From assembly GCA_902464115.1 (NCBI GenBank), contig CABQIF010000004.1:1-34352 (forward strand): a stretch of DNA of 34,352 bases, written 5' to 3'. This document shows, piece by piece, positions 33,235-34,352 of the stretch; positions within the stretch are counted from its first letter, which is position 1, and every line of letters begins with the position of its first letter. This DNA comes from an uncultured Ruminococcus sp. (GTDB lineage Bacteria; Bacillota; Clostridia; Oscillospirales; Ruminococcaceae). The notes below the pieces were generated by a model. The model ran no database searches, was not told where the DNA came from, and saw only the letters and a list, made by a program, of their open reading frames with translations. Both the position numbers and the translations under genes were made by a program.

Positions 33235-34194
33235 ATGAAATTTGATACAAATTCAGATATGGAACAGGAAGAAGAAGCACTATATTATTATTCCAGCAAT
33301 AAGAATGAGATTTTCCAAACACAGGACGATACACTTTTTATTAAACCTGGCATTACTGCTTATAACCTGAGAGTTTCTGTTTCCACGCATATTGGAAAAG
33401 TCCGTGGAAATCATGAGGATAATTTTTATTTGGAGGGTTTGCGGTTAAATGAGATCTTCCGAAATGATTTTTCTGCAACCTATACCATCAGCGATGCTGA
33501 CGGCATGAGCTTTGCCGTTTTTGATGGCATGGGCGGAGCTGCCTATGGAGAAATTGCCTCTGAAATTGCAGTACAGACCATGAAAAAATATGAACGCCGC
33601 CTGAAAAATGCAGAGGGAATGCGGGCTGTGGATCAAATTGTCACAGAATTTGTCACAGAAGCCAACAATTCCATCTGTGAAATGCTGCGAGAAAAAAATT
33701 GCCTGAGCGGCGGTACCACTTTTGCAATGCTGTATTTTATTGACGGGCTTGCAAAGCTTTATTATCTGGGCGACAGCCGGATCTATATGCAGGATGAAGA
33801 AGATTTAATTTGTCTGACACGGGACCACACGCTTGCCAATCAGAAATTGGATGCTGGCATCTATACCGAAGCTCAAGCCAAAAAAAGTGCAGACCAGCAC
33901 CGTTTAACGCTCTATGTCGGCGTTGATAAGAACGGGTTAGGCTTGAATGCGGATAGCCGTCCACCGGTTGCGTTACAGCCCGGAAGAAAGTTCCTACTCT
34001 GCACAGATGGACTGGTTGACATGTGTTCGGAACAGGAAATTCAAGATATTCTCTCTCAGGATTACTTCAATGAAGCAGCGGTTTTGGTACAGACTGCCGT
34101 CAATTATGGCGGCATTGACAATGTTACTTGCATCGTTCTGGAAGTCATTCCCATTGAAGAATCTGCTGAGCTCGAATCCGACCCGATGTTATAA
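33235..34194 (+). CDS. PP2C-family (PPM) serine/threonine protein phosphatase
   Basis: A 319-residue metal-dependent phosphatase. Motifs: RGNHEDN (58-63, D62), AVFDGMGGAAYGE (D97, G98), SGGTTFAM, YLGDSRIYM, LTRDHTLAN, CTDGLVDM (D258) and GGIDNVTCIV (D295, N296), all in family order. In front of the domain is a ~48-residue acidic, tyrosine-containing extension (EQEEEALYYYSSN) not typical of PrpC/Stp. No PASTA kinase is next to it in the window. The ATG at 33235 follows AAGGAG; an in-frame Met at 33145 has no ribosome binding site. Its own promoter and terminator make it monocistronic. Confidence 0.9.
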   Translation: MKFDTNSDMEQEEEALYYYSSNKNEIFQTQDDTLFIKPGITAYNLRVSVSTHIGKVRGNHEDNFYLEGLRLNEIFRNDFSATYTISDADGMSFAVFDGMGGAAYGEIASEIAVQTMKKYERRLKNAEGMRAVDQIVTEFVTEANNSICEMLREKNCLSGGTTFAMLYFIDGLAKLYYLGDSRIYMQDEEDLICLTRDHTLANQKLDAGIYTEAQAKKSADQHRLTLYVGVDKNGLGLNADSRPPVALQPGRKFLLCTDGLVDMCSEQEIQDILSQDYFNEAAVLVQTAVNYGGIDNVTCIVLEVIPIEESAELESDPML

Positions 34195-34227
34195 CTTATA
34201 ACATCCAATCCAATAAAACAATAAAGC

Positions 34228-34265
34228 AAAAATCCGGCATCCCAAACGGGATACCGGATTTTTTT
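34228..34265 (+). terminator. Terminator after the PP2C gene
   Basis: AAAAATCCGG, one mismatch, ATCCC, loop AAAC, GGGAT, mismatch, CCGGATTTTTTT: a strong hairpin with an eight-base T-run, 34 bases after the stop. Confidence 0.93.
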
Positions 34266-34293
34266 ATCCACAGATATTCTTTCTCATTCTTAC

Positions 34294-34305
34294 TTGGTAT
34301 ACCAA
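34294..34305. repeat. 12-base perfect palindrome near right edge
   Basis: TTGGTATACCAA is a perfect palindrome in the last 60 bases. Its GGTATACC core resembles operators of GntR/HutC-type regulators, but no gene is visible beside it because the window ends. Confidence 0.3.
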
Positions 34306-34352
34306 CCTCTACATCAAATCAAGCACGTATTACTGTCTAAACACTGAAAATT

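Noticed and set aside
1..34352. Mobile elements, CRISPR arrays, tRNA or rRNA genes, defence islands
   Set aside because: No transposase, terminal repeats, regularly spaced repeats, cloverleaf candidates or defence proteins were recognised; gene content is housekeeping throughout.

Overview
This 34.4-kb window looks like core chromosome of a low-to-mid-GC Firmicute. The gene set (AddAB rather than RecBCD, YerC/TrpR-like regulator, EngB next to Lon, AGGAGG-type ribosome binding sites, TTG and GTG starts, sigma-A-type promoters) points to class Clostridia, and the split PurH activity (stand-alone AICAR transformylase plus PurO-type IMP cyclohydrolase) together with a glutaminase-less PurF paralogue fits the Oscillospiraceae/Ruminococcus side. 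The family-level placement is inference. I see no tRNA, rRNA, insertion sequence, prophage, CRISPR array or defence locus.

Layout. At the left edge is the 3' part of an AraC-family regulator (+), which meets a leftward operon at a shared bidirectional terminator (575-611). That operon (5.4 to 0.6 kb, - strand) is lon-engB-lysA-yerC, with a good promoter and a structured 5' leader before lon. Next leftward group: lrp (own extended -10 promoter), then addB-addA-ksgA, with a terminator-like hairpin between lrp and addB. From about 26.8 to 14.2 kb lies a long tightly packed leftward run: purE-purC-purF2-purF-purM-purN-purO-purV(AICAR transformylase)-purD-uvrC-rsmD-coaD-coiled-coil protein. Upstream of it are a GT2 glycosyltransferase and a membrane-anchored WG-repeat-like protein, also leftward and overlapping each other by 4 bases. 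The 460-base gap at 28.9-29.36 kb is a divergent promoter region. To its right, rightward genes: PHP-family (HisJ-like) phosphatase, a second Lrp/AsnC regulator, a class I aminotransferase, ispE (4-base overlap with the aminotransferase gene), and a separately promoted PP2C phosphatase ending in a strong terminator.

How the genes work together. The purine run encodes most steps from PRPP to IMP (PurF, D, N, M, E, C, AICAR transformylase, IMP cyclohydrolase); purL/purQS, purB and purK are not in the window. The unusual component is the second PurF-like protein. It keeps the PRPP-binding loop and the cysteines expected for the 4Fe-4S cluster, but every glutaminase residue I can compare is replaced, and its stop codon directly abuts the start of canonical purF. 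This is the best candidate here for an undescribed activity or regulatory partner. Other points for a second look are the bacterial use of a PurO-type cyclohydrolase, the folded 5' end of the lon mRNA, a short leader peptide with three Ala codons before the glycosyltransferase, paired GCATGCCATT repeats at the lrp promoter, and two consecutive hairpins between the second lrp and the aminotransferase gene.
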